This document shows positions 16,164 to 24,336 of a stretch of DNA of 64,000 nucleotides, in pieces. Source of the stretch: CAYPPG01 sp964412555 (GTDB lineage: Bacteria > Hinthialibacterota > Hinthialibacteria > Hinthialibacterales > Hinthialibacteraceae); contig CAYPPG010000024.1 of assembly GCA_964412555.1 (NCBI GenBank), positions 1-64,000 on the forward strand, given 5' to 3'. How positions within the stretch are numbered: the stretch's first letter is position 1; every line of letters starts with the position of its first letter. The position numbers and the translations under genes are program-made. Below the pieces are notes generated by a model. The model ran no database searches, was not told where the DNA came from, and worked only from the letters and a program-made list of their open reading frames with translations.

Positions 16164-16580
16164 ATGAATTGTCAGTCTGACATTAAACTCGTTGATTTGT
16201 TATCTTTACGTCCGGGATCATTACTCCATTTGCACACTGTCAAGGGAGTAATCGGTTGCCGCGAGGTGGAGCAATATTCCCGATCGTCTCATTGGCGGGA
16301 AGAAATTTCGAACGCTTATTTCCCCCAAGGCGATCCGGTAACGATCCACAATTTTTCGAAGTTATTGGATGTCTTGCTGGATACACATATCGTAATCCAT
16401 CATCCGGATGGAAAGATACTCGAAATCGGATGGTTGAATAGTCAGACTTGGAATGATTTGCTTGCTCATGAGGGATATCGAGCCGATTTGATGGTTGATG
16501 GCCGGATATTCGCTATGGGCGAAATTGTGAATACAAACAATCAAAGTGGTATTTTGATTCGAAAAGTGTTTTCTTTATGA
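16164..16580 (+). CDS. Small SpoA/FliN-like protein with an internal insertion
   Basis: A 138-residue protein between fliY and fliO. Residues 9-23 (LVDLLSLRPGSLLHL) resemble the start of a SpoA domain. Residues 106-135 (RADLMVDGRIFAMGEIV, then SGILIRKVF) align closely with the end of the FliN domain of the neighbouring FliY (DILVNDKLFAKGEVV, then FGVRITDIL). In normal SpoA domains these halves are separated by under ten residues, but here about 80 residues intervene, including DPVTIHNFSKLLDVLLDTHIVIHHPDG. No signal peptide or membrane segment. The gene follows fliY by 63 nt and has a modest ribosome-binding site (ATAGG close to the ATG). I know no named flagellar protein of this form; an accessory C-ring or export-sorting component is likely by context. 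Confidence 0.6.
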   Translation: MNCQSDIKLVDLLSLRPGSLLHLHTVKGVIGCREVEQYSRSSHWREEISNAYFPQGDPVTIHNFSKLLDVLLDTHIVIHHPDGKILEIGWLNSQTWNDLLAHEGYRADLMVDGRIFAMGEIVNTNNQSGILIRKVFSL

Positions 16581-16713
16581 TTTGTTTCGAACTGGTAGAT
16601 AGAATCCGGATGCATTTGTAGGCGCCTCCCGCGATGGATTTTGACTGCCGGTTCGTGTTGAACTGCACACATTCTTTCGTCAGCGCCGGCGAAGAATGAA
16701 ATTGGGTTGAGGG

Positions 16714-16761
16714 CCGCAAGATCCTACATTATCTTGCGGTTGCCGGACATACGATGTCCGG
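16714..16761 (+). promoter_or_regulatory. Tandem hairpins in the fliO leader
   Basis: Two perfect inverted repeats lie back to back. CCGCAAGAT (16714-16722) pairs with ATCTTGCGG (16731-16739), with an 8-nt loop. CCGGACAT (16743-16750) pairs with ATGTCCGG (16754-16761), with a 3-nt loop. The second hairpin contains an in-frame ATG (16754) and abuts the ribosome-binding site GGTGAGGA (16760-16767) used by ATG 16775. They could set mRNA stability or fliO translation. No T-tract follows, so they are not typical terminators. Confidence 0.5.
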
Positions 16762-16774
16762 TGAGGACAGGATT

Positions 16775-17524
16775 ATGTATTGTTCTCGATATGGTATCCT
16801 GCTTGGGGTCATTCTCTGTGTTGGCGGTGTGACACTTGGCTGGACGGCGGAAGAGCGTCCCCGCGTCGGTGGACAAGTACCCCGTGATGCAACATCTGTT
16901 GCATCGGTCTCCGCGGCAATTCTTTCGAAAGCCACTCCTGCGAACGCCACTTCTTCTCATGCGAATAAAACATTCAACGCTCTGCAGAAATATTTTGATC
17001 AAGATATCAATCCACAAAACGAAGAAATACAGAGTGAGACGGAAGAATCTCCCGCAGCCGGCTCTTCTTCGTTCGGACAATATTTCGGAAAAATGTTGAT
17101 CAGTCTGGCTTTCGTGATTTTATTTGCATTAGGTTTGGCCTGGTTAGCCAAGCGTTTTGTTGTAAAGAACCGGACACTGGGAGGAAATTATATCGATCGA
17201 TTGGGATCCTATGCGCTATCCCAAAAATCCCAAATTCATTTGATTCGTGTCGGTGATGAGTATTACTTGATCGGAGAAGGTGGAAATACTGTTTCTTTGA
17301 TTTCTCAAGTCAATCTTCCTCAATCCGCAGTAGATGAATCCATACAATCGGAATCTGGCATGGAAAACCAGCAGCATGTCTCGCCGTCATTCGGGGAAAA
17401 ATTATCCCAATGGCAAAGTGCGCTGGAAGGGAAAAACATGCAGAAAGAAGTGCAGGCCAGCCTGCTCCTCTTAGGCGGATTGACGCAACGATTACGAAAA
17501 AAGGCGGGCGAGAATCATGAATAA
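16775..17524 (+). CDS. fliO: Flagellar biosynthetic protein FliO
   Basis: A 249-residue protein with an N-terminal signal-like segment (YGILLGVILCVGGVTLGW) and one transmembrane helix near residues 106-128 (MLISLAFVILFALGLAWLAKRFV). The short cytoplasmic FliO domain follows, recognisable as LGSYALSQKSQIHLIRVGDEYYLIGEGGNTVSLISQV. ATG 16775 is chosen because GAGGA lies 7 nt upstream; the ATG at 16754 is inside a hairpin stem and has no ribosome-binding site. FliO chaperones assembly of FliP in the export gate. The long low-complexity region between the two hydrophobic segments is common in this poorly conserved family. Its last 8 nt overlap the fliP start. Confidence 0.85.
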   Translation: MYCSRYGILLGVILCVGGVTLGWTAEERPRVGGQVPRDATSVASVSAAILSKATPANATSSHANKTFNALQKYFDQDINPQNEEIQSETEESPAAGSSSFGQYFGKMLISLAFVILFALGLAWLAKRFVVKNRTLGGNYIDRLGSYALSQKSQIHLIRVGDEYYLIGEGGNTVSLISQVNLPQSAVDESIQSESGMENQQHVSPSFGEKLSQWQSALEGKNMQKEVQASLLLLGGLTQRLRKKAGENHE

Positions 17525-18473
17525 ACTCAAAACAATGATCTCGTATCGGTTTTCACTGAAAATGCCGGAGCGTGGGCATCCCCACCCCCATCATTCAACC
17601 TGTGTGTTTTCATCTTTTCGCTGTGTCCTATCGGGCATGAGGGATTCTTTACCAGTGTTTCTCATTGTGTTTCTGTGCTTGTTTGGCATCGGCATTCCGG
17701 ACTCTCATGCGCAGCAAATCCCGACATTCGGATTCGGTCCGGAGGAGAATCCGCATCCGCAGGATGTCTCGATTACGCTCCAAATTCTCTTTGGACTGAC
17801 TATCCTATCTCTCTTGCCAAGCATATTGATCATGACTACTTCCTTTATTCGAATTTCGATCGTGCTGGGATTGGTTCGGCGGGCGATCGGAACGCAACAA
17901 ACCCCTTCCAATGAAGTGTTGATTGGATTGTCACTTTTTATGACGTTTTATATTATGACCCCTGTTTTTGAAGAAATCAATCAAAATGCAATTCAACCTT
18001 ATTTGAATAAAGACATCGAAGCGCTCGAAGCCGGTGATACCGATGTGTTCGGGCAGACAGTAACCGAAAGGATTCCTCCTTTCTACGTCATGTTGCAGCG
18101 CGCGTTGAAACCGGTTCGGGATTTTATGTGGGAACAAATCGGTGAAAAGGGAGCCTATGACATCAAAGTGTTTATGGCGATGGCACGCATGGAGAAACCG
18201 AATAGTCCTTCGGATGTGCCGACTCATGTCTTGATTCCTTCATTTATGGTCAGCGAATTGAAAAAGGCGTTCATGATGGGATTTATGATTTTTATTCCCT
18301 TTCTTATTCTCGATATCGTGACTTCATCGGTTTTAATCTCCATGGGGATGTTTCAACTTCCCCCCGCATTCATTTCGTTACCGTTCAAAATTTTGCTGTT
18401 TGTTCTCGTAGATGGATGGAGTATTTTGATTCACGCGTTAGGAGAATCGTTTTTCTTGAACATGGATGCATGA
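17517..18473 (+). CDS. fliP: Flagellar export gate protein FliP
   Basis: A 318-residue export gate subunit. The conserved FliP core begins near residue 83 with VSITLQILFGLTILSLLPSIL, followed by SFIRISIVLGLVRRAIGTQQTPSNEVLIGLSLF and the C-terminal membrane pair, including KKAFMMGFMIFIPFLILD and SSVLISMGMFQLPP. A cleavable signal peptide (MRDSLPVFLIVFLCLFGIGI, ending HAQQ) starts only at M41. Residues 1-40 are therefore either a nonstandard extension or the real start is ATG 17637, which lacks a ribosome-binding site; the 8-nt overlap with fliO favours 17517. FliP forms the pentameric channel with FliQ and FliR, whose genes follow directly. Confidence 0.93.
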   Translation: MNKLKTMISYRFSLKMPERGHPHPHHSTCVFSSFRCVLSGMRDSLPVFLIVFLCLFGIGIPDSHAQQIPTFGFGPEENPHPQDVSITLQILFGLTILSLLPSILIMTTSFIRISIVLGLVRRAIGTQQTPSNEVLIGLSLFMTFYIMTPVFEEINQNAIQPYLNKDIEALEAGDTDVFGQTVTERIPPFYVMLQRALKPVRDFMWEQIGEKGAYDIKVFMAMARMEKPNSPSDVPTHVLIPSFMVSELKKAFMMGFMIFIPFLILDIVTSSVLISMGMFQLPPAFISLPFKILLFVLVDGWSILIHALGESFFLNMDA

Positions 18474-18495
18474 GCCAACAGAAAGGAGTATTCGA

Positions 18496-18768
18496 ATGGA
18501 TGAACATTTTGTGATCGAATTGGGACAGACGATGATGTTCAATGCGTTGATTATCAGCTTACCGCTCTTAGGCATTGGGTTGGTGATCGGCTTGATGATC
18601 AGCTTGCTTCAGGCTGCAACGCAGATACATGAACAAACGTTGACCATTGTCCCGAAATTACTGGTTGTGGGGACGACGATCCTGTTTCTAATGCCCTGGC
18701 TGATCGAGCGGATGACCGATTTGACGCTGCGGCTTTTTGAGCGGCTACCGGATGTGGCGAGGTGGTAG
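18496..18768 (+). CDS. fliQ: Flagellar export gate protein FliQ
   Basis: A 90-residue protein with two transmembrane helices (ALIISLPLLGIGLVIGLMI and LLVVGTTILFLMPWLI). It has the conserved FliQ junction SLLQAATQIHEQTLTIVPKL. ATG 18496 is chosen because AAAGGAG lies about 9 nt upstream and the length matches the family (about 89 residues); an ATG at 18466 would overlap fliP and add ten atypical residues. Four FliQ copies gate the FliP-FliR channel in characterised systems. Three nucleotides separate its stop from fliR, indicating translational coupling. Confidence 0.95.
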   Translation: MDEHFVIELGQTMMFNALIISLPLLGIGLVIGLMISLLQAATQIHEQTLTIVPKLLVVGTTILFLMPWLIERMTDLTLRLFERLPDVARW

Positions 18769-18771
18769 CCC

Positions 18772-19626
18772 ATGACGCTGCTTCCCGAACCCTTTGAAGA
18801 CATGTTCATGACATTTTTCTTTGTCTATGTCAGGGTGGCGGGTGCTGTGTTTACGATGCCGGTTTTGAGCAATACCTCGGTTTCACGTTCGATTCGGGCC
18901 GGTATTGCATTTTGGATCGCCATGGTCATCATCGGTCCTATTTGGGAATTGAATCAGCCCCAATTGACCCTAACGATTCCGCCGGTTCCACGTGTGTATG
19001 AGGGCGTGATTGATTTTTCCATCGCTATCATGGCAGAAATGGGGATCGGAATGGCTATTGGGTTTATCGGGCAAATTTTTGTTCATACGATCGGCATTGC
19101 CGGTGAAGTGATCGGGCAGCAAGCCGGATTTTCAGCGGCTTCTGTTTTCGATCCGATCACCGGTCAAGATATTTTTCTCATGGCTCAGATCAATACGTGG
19201 ATTGGACTTCTCATTTTTATCACGATCGATGGCCCGGAAAAAATTTTGATGGTGTTGATGGATAGTTTTCAGTTTTTTGCGCCGGGAGAAGGTTTTGCCA
19301 TCGCCAATTTTGGCTCGGCAGGATATGAGACATTATTGTTCAGTGAACCTCGGCGGTTAGCTTTGGCCTCGGCCATGTATACGATGGGCATTCAAATCGC
19401 AGCCCCTATGATCGGGAGCATGATCTTGGTCAGTATCGCGGAGGCGTTTTTAGCGCGAACTTCACCTCAGTTGAACATTATGGTCGTCGGTTTTGCCATT
19501 CGGATTTCGATGAGCTTGGTCATTTTATTGTCGGTCTTTGAATACACGACGTTCGCATATAGCGACTATCTACAAAATTACTCGGAGTATGCATTTGCGT
19601 TTTTAAAACGATTGGCGGCATTCTGA
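18772..19626 (+). CDS. fliR: Flagellar export gate protein FliR
   Basis: A 284-residue integral membrane protein with about six hydrophobic helices. Family landmarks include FFFVYVRVAGAVFTMPVLS near the N-terminus, GMAIGFIGQIFVHTIGIAGEVIGQQAGFS in the middle (the QxGFS motif), and FAIRISMSLVILLS near the end. FliR caps the helical FliP5-FliQ4-FliR1 export gate and contacts FlhB. GAGGTGG precedes ATG 18772, inside the fliQ 3' end. FliR and FlhB are separate genes here rather than fused as in some clostridia. 33 nt separate it from flhB. Confidence 0.94.
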   Translation: MTLLPEPFEDMFMTFFFVYVRVAGAVFTMPVLSNTSVSRSIRAGIAFWIAMVIIGPIWELNQPQLTLTIPPVPRVYEGVIDFSIAIMAEMGIGMAIGFIGQIFVHTIGIAGEVIGQQAGFSAASVFDPITGQDIFLMAQINTWIGLLIFITIDGPEKILMVLMDSFQFFAPGEGFAIANFGSAGYETLLFSEPRRLALASAMYTMGIQIAAPMIGSMILVSIAEAFLARTSPQLNIMVVGFAIRISMSLVILLSVFEYTTFAYSDYLQNYSEYAFAFLKRLAAF

Positions 19627-19659
19627 ACGATGACTTGAACATCGTCGGAGTAGTGACAT

Positions 19660-20739
19660 ATGGCAGAAAACGAAAACGGTCAGGAGAAAACTGAGCCGGC
19701 AACGGCGCGGAGACGGCAACGCGCACGAGAAGAAGGGCAAGTTCCGAAAAGTCAGGAATTAAATACTGCAATGCTGCTCATTGCGGGAGTTGTCGCTTTT
19801 TATTTTTTTGCCGATCACTTTTACGGAAACATTTGGGAAGGGATTATATACTATTTAGAGCATATTCATGAAAGAGATATCTCCGAAGAGAGTATTCATG
19901 CATTTATCATGGAGTTCGGATTGCGGGTTTTGTATATATTGATGCCTTTTTACATCATTTTTGTTGTTGTTGCGATTGTTACGAATATCGTACAAGTCGG
20001 TTTTTTGTTTACGGGCAAGCAAATGACACCCGATATCAAAAAGTTGAATCCGATCAAAGGATTAGCCAAGTTTGTTTCGATTCGTTCCCAAGTGGAGCTG
20101 CTCAAGTCGATTATCAAAATGTTTATCATTGCCCCCGTGATGATATCGAGTGTCTATTATTCCATTCCCGGCATGATGACTTTGGTTTCGAAGGAATTGA
20201 TCGATATCCTGATTCATATTGGATACCGGGCGTTGGATATCGCTATCAAAGCGTTGTTGATTATGTTGGTTTTGGCGATTATCGATTATATTTACCAACG
20301 TTGGCAGCAGGAACGGGATCTGAAAATGACGAAAGAGGAGGTCAAACAGGAATCGAAAGATGTGCAGGGAGATCCACAAATCAAAAGCCGGATTCGTTCG
20401 ATACAGATGGAAATGGCACGGAAACGGATGATGGAGGAAGTCCCCGAAGCGGAAGTCGTGGTCACGAATCCGACGGAATATGCGATCGCTTTACGATATG
20501 ATTCGGAGACGATGCTTGCGCCGAAAGTCGTGGCGAAAGGACGAAATGTCTTGGCGCGGCGAATCAAGGAAATTGCCATAGAACACAATGTGCCGATTGT
20601 GGAAAATCGATTGTTGGCACAATCACTCTATAAATTAGTCGAAGTTGGAGATTGGATTCCTCCCGATCTATATCAAGCTGTGGCGGAAGTGCTTGCTTAT
20701 GTTTACAAAATGAACGATCGGGTTTCGCAATATGCATGA
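19660..20739 (+). CDS. flhB: Flagellar export switch protein FlhB with NPTE motif
   Basis: A 359-residue export apparatus protein. The charged N-terminus (GQEKTEPATARRRQRAREEGQVPKSQE) is typical. Four transmembrane segments fall in about residues 30-215. A cytoplasmic domain follows, with KMTKEEVKQESKDVQGDPQIKSRIR just before the autocleavage site. In nearly all FlhB proteins that site is NPTH; here it reads N270-P271-T272-E273 (NPTEYAIALRYD). Asn and Pro needed for Asn-cyclisation cleavage are kept, but the His is Glu. FlhB controls the switch from rod/hook to filament export, so the cleavage rate may differ here (inference). GGAG lies upstream of ATG 19660; flhA follows 14 nt downstream. 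Confidence 0.94.
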   Translation: MAENENGQEKTEPATARRRQRAREEGQVPKSQELNTAMLLIAGVVAFYFFADHFYGNIWEGIIYYLEHIHERDISEESIHAFIMEFGLRVLYILMPFYIIFVVVAIVTNIVQVGFLFTGKQMTPDIKKLNPIKGLAKFVSIRSQVELLKSIIKMFIIAPVMISSVYYSIPGMMTLVSKELIDILIHIGYRALDIAIKALLIMLVLAIIDYIYQRWQQERDLKMTKEEVKQESKDVQGDPQIKSRIRSIQMEMARKRMMEEVPEAEVVVTNPTEYAIALRYDSETMLAPKVVAKGRNVLARRIKEIAIEHNVPIVENRLLAQSLYKLVEVGDWIPPDLYQAVAEVLAYVYKMNDRVSQYA

Positions 20740-20753
20740 AAGGGTAAATTGGA

Positions 20754-22898
20754 ATGGCTGACACAACCGCTGCAGGTAAACCCACAACCATGCAACGCGC
20801 ATCGAATTTCGTTGTCGCGTTTATGTTTGTCGGTATTATCGGCATCATGCTGGGGTATGTTCCCCCCAACATGTTGTCCTTTCTTTTGGTTACCAACATT
20901 TCAATCGCCTTGCTCGTCTTGATGATTGCTTTATATATGATGAATCCGTTGGAATTTTCCACGTTTCCGACGGTATTGCTGCTCATGACATTTTTCCGTC
21001 TTTCCTTGAACGTAGCTTCAACCAAATTGATTCTCACCCCCACCGGAACCGCCGAAGGTGTGCGGGACAAAGCCGGGGCGGTAATCGAGTTTTTCGGGGA
21101 AGTGGTTGCCGGTAACAATGCAATAATCGGTTTTGTCGTCTTTCTTATTTTGATCATTATTCAATTCATTGTCATCACCAAAGGTTCCGGCCGGATCGCG
21201 GAAGTGGCAGCCCGTTTCACCCTCGATGCCATGCCGGGAAAACAGATGGCCATCGATGCAGATTTAAACGCCGGCTTGATCACGGAAGCCGAAGCGCGTC
21301 AGCGGCGGGAAGAGATCGCGAAAGAAGCTGATTTTTACGGCGCCATGGACGGTGCCAGTAAATTCGTACGGGGGGATGCGGTCGCCGGGATTATCATTAC
21401 AGGGATCAATATCCTTGGCGGGATTGCCGTGGGATTTATGGAAGGATTGGATTTCTTTTCCGTTTTACGCACCTACACTCTCCTAACTATCGGCGACGGA
21501 TTGGTCAGCCAAATTCCGGCTCTTTTGACAGCCACGGCTGCCGGTATCGTTGTTACCCGTGCTTCGGAAGAACGGGCTTTAGGGGACAGCCTCTATCAAC
21601 AATTCTTTTCCAAACCCGAAGCCATGTATGTCGCAGCCTCTGCTTTGTTTACCGTTGCGACGATCGGGATGTTTTTCGGACCGGGGATCGTCTTACCGTT
21701 CTCCCTTTTTGCCTTCTTGCTGGGAGTGGCTGCGTGGCAGGTTCAACGCATTCAAAAAGTCCAAGTGGCTGAAGAGGAAGAACGGGCACGGGAAGAAGAG
21801 GAAGAAGCACCGCCTGAGCCGGAAAAGGTGGAATCTCTGCTCGAAGTCGATCCAATGGAAATCGAAATCGGTTATGGTTTGATTCCCATTGTCGATGCAG
21901 AACAGGGGGGAGACCTTCTCGACCGTGTAAGCGTGATTCGGCGGCAAACGGCAGTGGAATTGGGGATTGTAGTGCCTCCGATTCGTATACGCGATAACAT
22001 GCAGCTCAATCCTCGTCAATACCGGATTTTAATTCGTGGAGTCAAAGTTGCGGAAAATGAAATCCGTCCGGACCGCTTGTTGGCCATGAAACCGACGACA
22101 GAGGAAGAGGAGGATGATGTGCCCGGTATTAAAACAACAGAGCCGGCTTTCGGCACACCGGCGAAGTGGATTGAACAGGATGAGCGATCCCGCGCTGAAA
22201 TGGCCGGCTACAGTGTGGTGGAACCGGCGGCGGTGTTGGCCACTCATTTAACGGAAGTGATCCGAAACCATGCGCATGATTTGTTAGGCCGGCAGGAAGT
22301 GCAACAGTTGATCGATCATTTAAGAGAACGCAATCAAGTGTTGGTCGGTGAATTGTTGGAGGTGGCCGGCGTAAAAGTCGGTGTTGTGCAAAAAGTGCTG
22401 CAGAATCTGCTTCAAGAGAAAGTACCGATTCGCAATTTGGAATTGATTTTTGAGGCGATTGCCGATTATGCGGAAGCGGCGCAGATGAATCCGGATACGT
22501 TGACTGAATACTGCCGTATGAATCTGGCGCGGATTATTACCAATCTTTATATCGATGAAAATGGAAGGCTGCCGGTGATTACCATCGATCCGAATATCGA
22601 GAATCGTATTATGGAAGGAATTCAGCGCGGAGGGCCGGCGGGCATCATGGCGACTGATCCCATCTATGCCGAACAGCTCATTGCCTCCTTTGAACGGGAA
22701 ATCAATGCGGCGGTGATGTCCGGCTATCATCCGTTGGTTCTGACCAGTCCACAGATTCGATCACATGTTCGGAGATTGTGTGAGCGTCGAATTCCACAAA
22801 TTATTGTTCTTTCTTATAACGAAGTGGCGCCGGAAGTTCCGGTTAGCCGTATCTCTACCGTGAGGTTGCAAAGTGCGAGTGAAAAAGTTCCAGGCTAA
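20754..22898 (+). CDS. flhA: Flagellar export protein FlhA
   Basis: A 714-residue export apparatus protein. Residues about 15-325 contain eight transmembrane helices and the FHIPEP signature region with RFTLDAMPGKQMAIDADLNAG. The acidic linker (EEEERAREEEEEAPPEPE) at about 342-360 connects to the large cytoplasmic domain. That domain begins at DPMEIEIGYGLIP and includes VVPPIRIRDNMQLNPRQYRI, the chaperone/substrate docking region. FlhA forms a nonameric ring that uses proton motive force and receives substrate-chaperone complexes. Slightly longer than the usual ~690 residues because of two low-complexity acidic insertions, the second near EEEEDDVPG at about 452. Its 3' end overlaps flhF by 26 nt. 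Confidence 0.96.
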   Translation: MADTTAAGKPTTMQRASNFVVAFMFVGIIGIMLGYVPPNMLSFLLVTNISIALLVLMIALYMMNPLEFSTFPTVLLLMTFFRLSLNVASTKLILTPTGTAEGVRDKAGAVIEFFGEVVAGNNAIIGFVVFLILIIIQFIVITKGSGRIAEVAARFTLDAMPGKQMAIDADLNAGLITEAEARQRREEIAKEADFYGAMDGASKFVRGDAVAGIIITGINILGGIAVGFMEGLDFFSVLRTYTLLTIGDGLVSQIPALLTATAAGIVVTRASEERALGDSLYQQFFSKPEAMYVAASALFTVATIGMFFGPGIVLPFSLFAFLLGVAAWQVQRIQKVQVAEEEERAREEEEEAPPEPEKVESLLEVDPMEIEIGYGLIPIVDAEQGGDLLDRVSVIRRQTAVELGIVVPPIRIRDNMQLNPRQYRILIRGVKVAENEIRPDRLLAMKPTTEEEEDDVPGIKTTEPAFGTPAKWIEQDERSRAEMAGYSVVEPAAVLATHLTEVIRNHAHDLLGRQEVQQLIDHLRERNQVLVGELLEVAGVKVGVVQKVLQNLLQEKVPIRNLELIFEAIADYAEAAQMNPDTLTEYCRMNLARIITNLYIDENGRLPVITIDPNIENRIMEGIQRGGPAGIMATDPIYAEQLIASFEREINAAVMSGYHPLVLTSPQIRSHVRRLCERRIPQIIVLSYNEVAPEVPVSRISTVRLQSASEKVPG

Positions 22899-24336
22899 AG
22901 ACATGGGCGAAGCCATGAAAATGGTGAAGACAGAATTAGGACCGGATGCCATTATTCTCCATTCGCGGGATACGGGGAAAGGTTTGCTCGGATTGTTCAT
23001 GGGGCGTGGTGTGGAAGTGACTGCCGCTGTGGATATCAAAGAAGCGCGTAAAAAAACTTCCCAGCCCCAATCGAAACCTACGTCTTCCTCGCCAACCAAA
23101 CCGGCTCCAAATCGAGCGGGGAAAAAGATCGATTTCAAAGTAGACGGACAGGAGGAAAAAAAGGCCCCAGAAGAAAACCCCCTTCTCGCTCTTTCAAAAA
23201 AACTGGATGTGGAGAAGAAAAAAACGGAACCACCTCCACCTTCTCCTTCCATTACAAATCATGAACCTGTCGTGCCACCTGCGCCGACCTTTAAAGAAAA
23301 ATATCTCGAAGACCGTTTGTCGCAATTGGAAAATCAATTGTCTCGCGTGATCGGAATGATTGAACACTTGGCACCGTCTCTTGCCTCTGGTGAATTCCCG
23401 ACGGTGCCGACTCATACGCGCGCACTTTACAATCACTTGCTGGAACATGATGTGGATGAAAGTCTCGCCCTTTCGATCGCCAGCCACATTGCCGAAACAA
23501 CCGATGAAAAGGATGATGTCTGGACGGCGCTCAAGGGCTATTTGCTTTCGAAGTTTCCCGTTGTCCCGCCTCTTGAAATCGATGTCAATGCAAAAAAGCC
23601 GAAAGTGATCATGTTGGTGGGGCCGACGGGAGTTGGAAAAACCACTACCCTGGCGAAAATATCGGCACAATATAAATATACCCAGAAGTGGGAAGTCCGT
23701 CCGAAAATCGTATTTGTCACGGCTGACCTGTATCGGCTTGCAGCGGTGGAACAACTGCAAAAATATACGGAGATTCTAGGCGCCGAATTGGAAGTGACGT
23801 ATTCTCCGGAAGAGGTGCGCCAAGCATTGAACAAGCATAAAGACGCGCATCTGATCCTCTTCGATACAGCGGGTACGAGCCAAAGAAATATGCCGCAGAT
23901 GAGCACATTGGCCGCAATCGCGCAAGCCGCTCTCCCCACCGAAATTCATCTTGTTCTTTCCACAACGACAAAATACAGTGATATGATCGATATCGTCGAG
24001 CATTTCAAAGAAATCAAACCGGTGCGATTTATTTTTACAAAAATCGATGAATCGACGACCTATGGAACTATCCTCAATACCGTGACCAAATACAAGATTC
24101 CGATTTCCTATCTGACCACAGGGCAGAATGTCCCCGAAGATATTGAAATTGCCAAATCGGAAAGGATCGCGAAACTGCTGCTGACCAAACCGGTCGTGAA
24201 TCGTTCTATAGATTTAAATGAGAATCATGATAACAACCAAGATTCAGATCATCAACAGTCCTTCCCGAAATCTTCGGAAGGGAAACCAATGAATCATGCC
24301 AAACAGGATAAGACCAATGAAGCGAAGAATTCCTGA
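22873..24336 (+). CDS. flhF: Flagellar SRP-type GTPase FlhF
   Basis: A 487-residue GTPase. The B domain begins VKKFQAKDMGEAMKMVKTELGPDAII, typical of FlhF. A Pro/Lys-rich linker (about 55-145) follows. The NG domain starts near residue 155. Nucleotide motifs are G1 LVGPTGVGKTTTLAK, G3 DTAGTSQRN and G4 TKIDES. GTG 22873 is chosen because GAGG lies 7 nt upstream; GTG 22879 is possible. FlhF marks the pole or site where the flagellum is built and recruits early components; FlhG, encoded next, stimulates its GTPase. About 45 poorly conserved residues extend the C-terminus beyond the core. The overlaps with flhA and flhG imply coupled translation. Confidence 0.94.
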   Translation: MRVKKFQAKDMGEAMKMVKTELGPDAIILHSRDTGKGLLGLFMGRGVEVTAAVDIKEARKKTSQPQSKPTSSSPTKPAPNRAGKKIDFKVDGQEEKKAPEENPLLALSKKLDVEKKKTEPPPPSPSITNHEPVVPPAPTFKEKYLEDRLSQLENQLSRVIGMIEHLAPSLASGEFPTVPTHTRALYNHLLEHDVDESLALSIASHIAETTDEKDDVWTALKGYLLSKFPVVPPLEIDVNAKKPKVIMLVGPTGVGKTTTLAKISAQYKYTQKWEVRPKIVFVTADLYRLAAVEQLQKYTEILGAELEVTYSPEEVRQALNKHKDAHLILFDTAGTSQRNMPQMSTLAAIAQAALPTEIHLVLSTTTKYSDMIDIVEHFKEIKPVRFIFTKIDESTTYGTILNTVTKYKIPISYLTTGQNVPEDIEIAKSERIAKLLLTKPVVNRSIDLNENHDNNQDSDHQQSFPKSSEGKPMNHAKQDKTNEAKNS

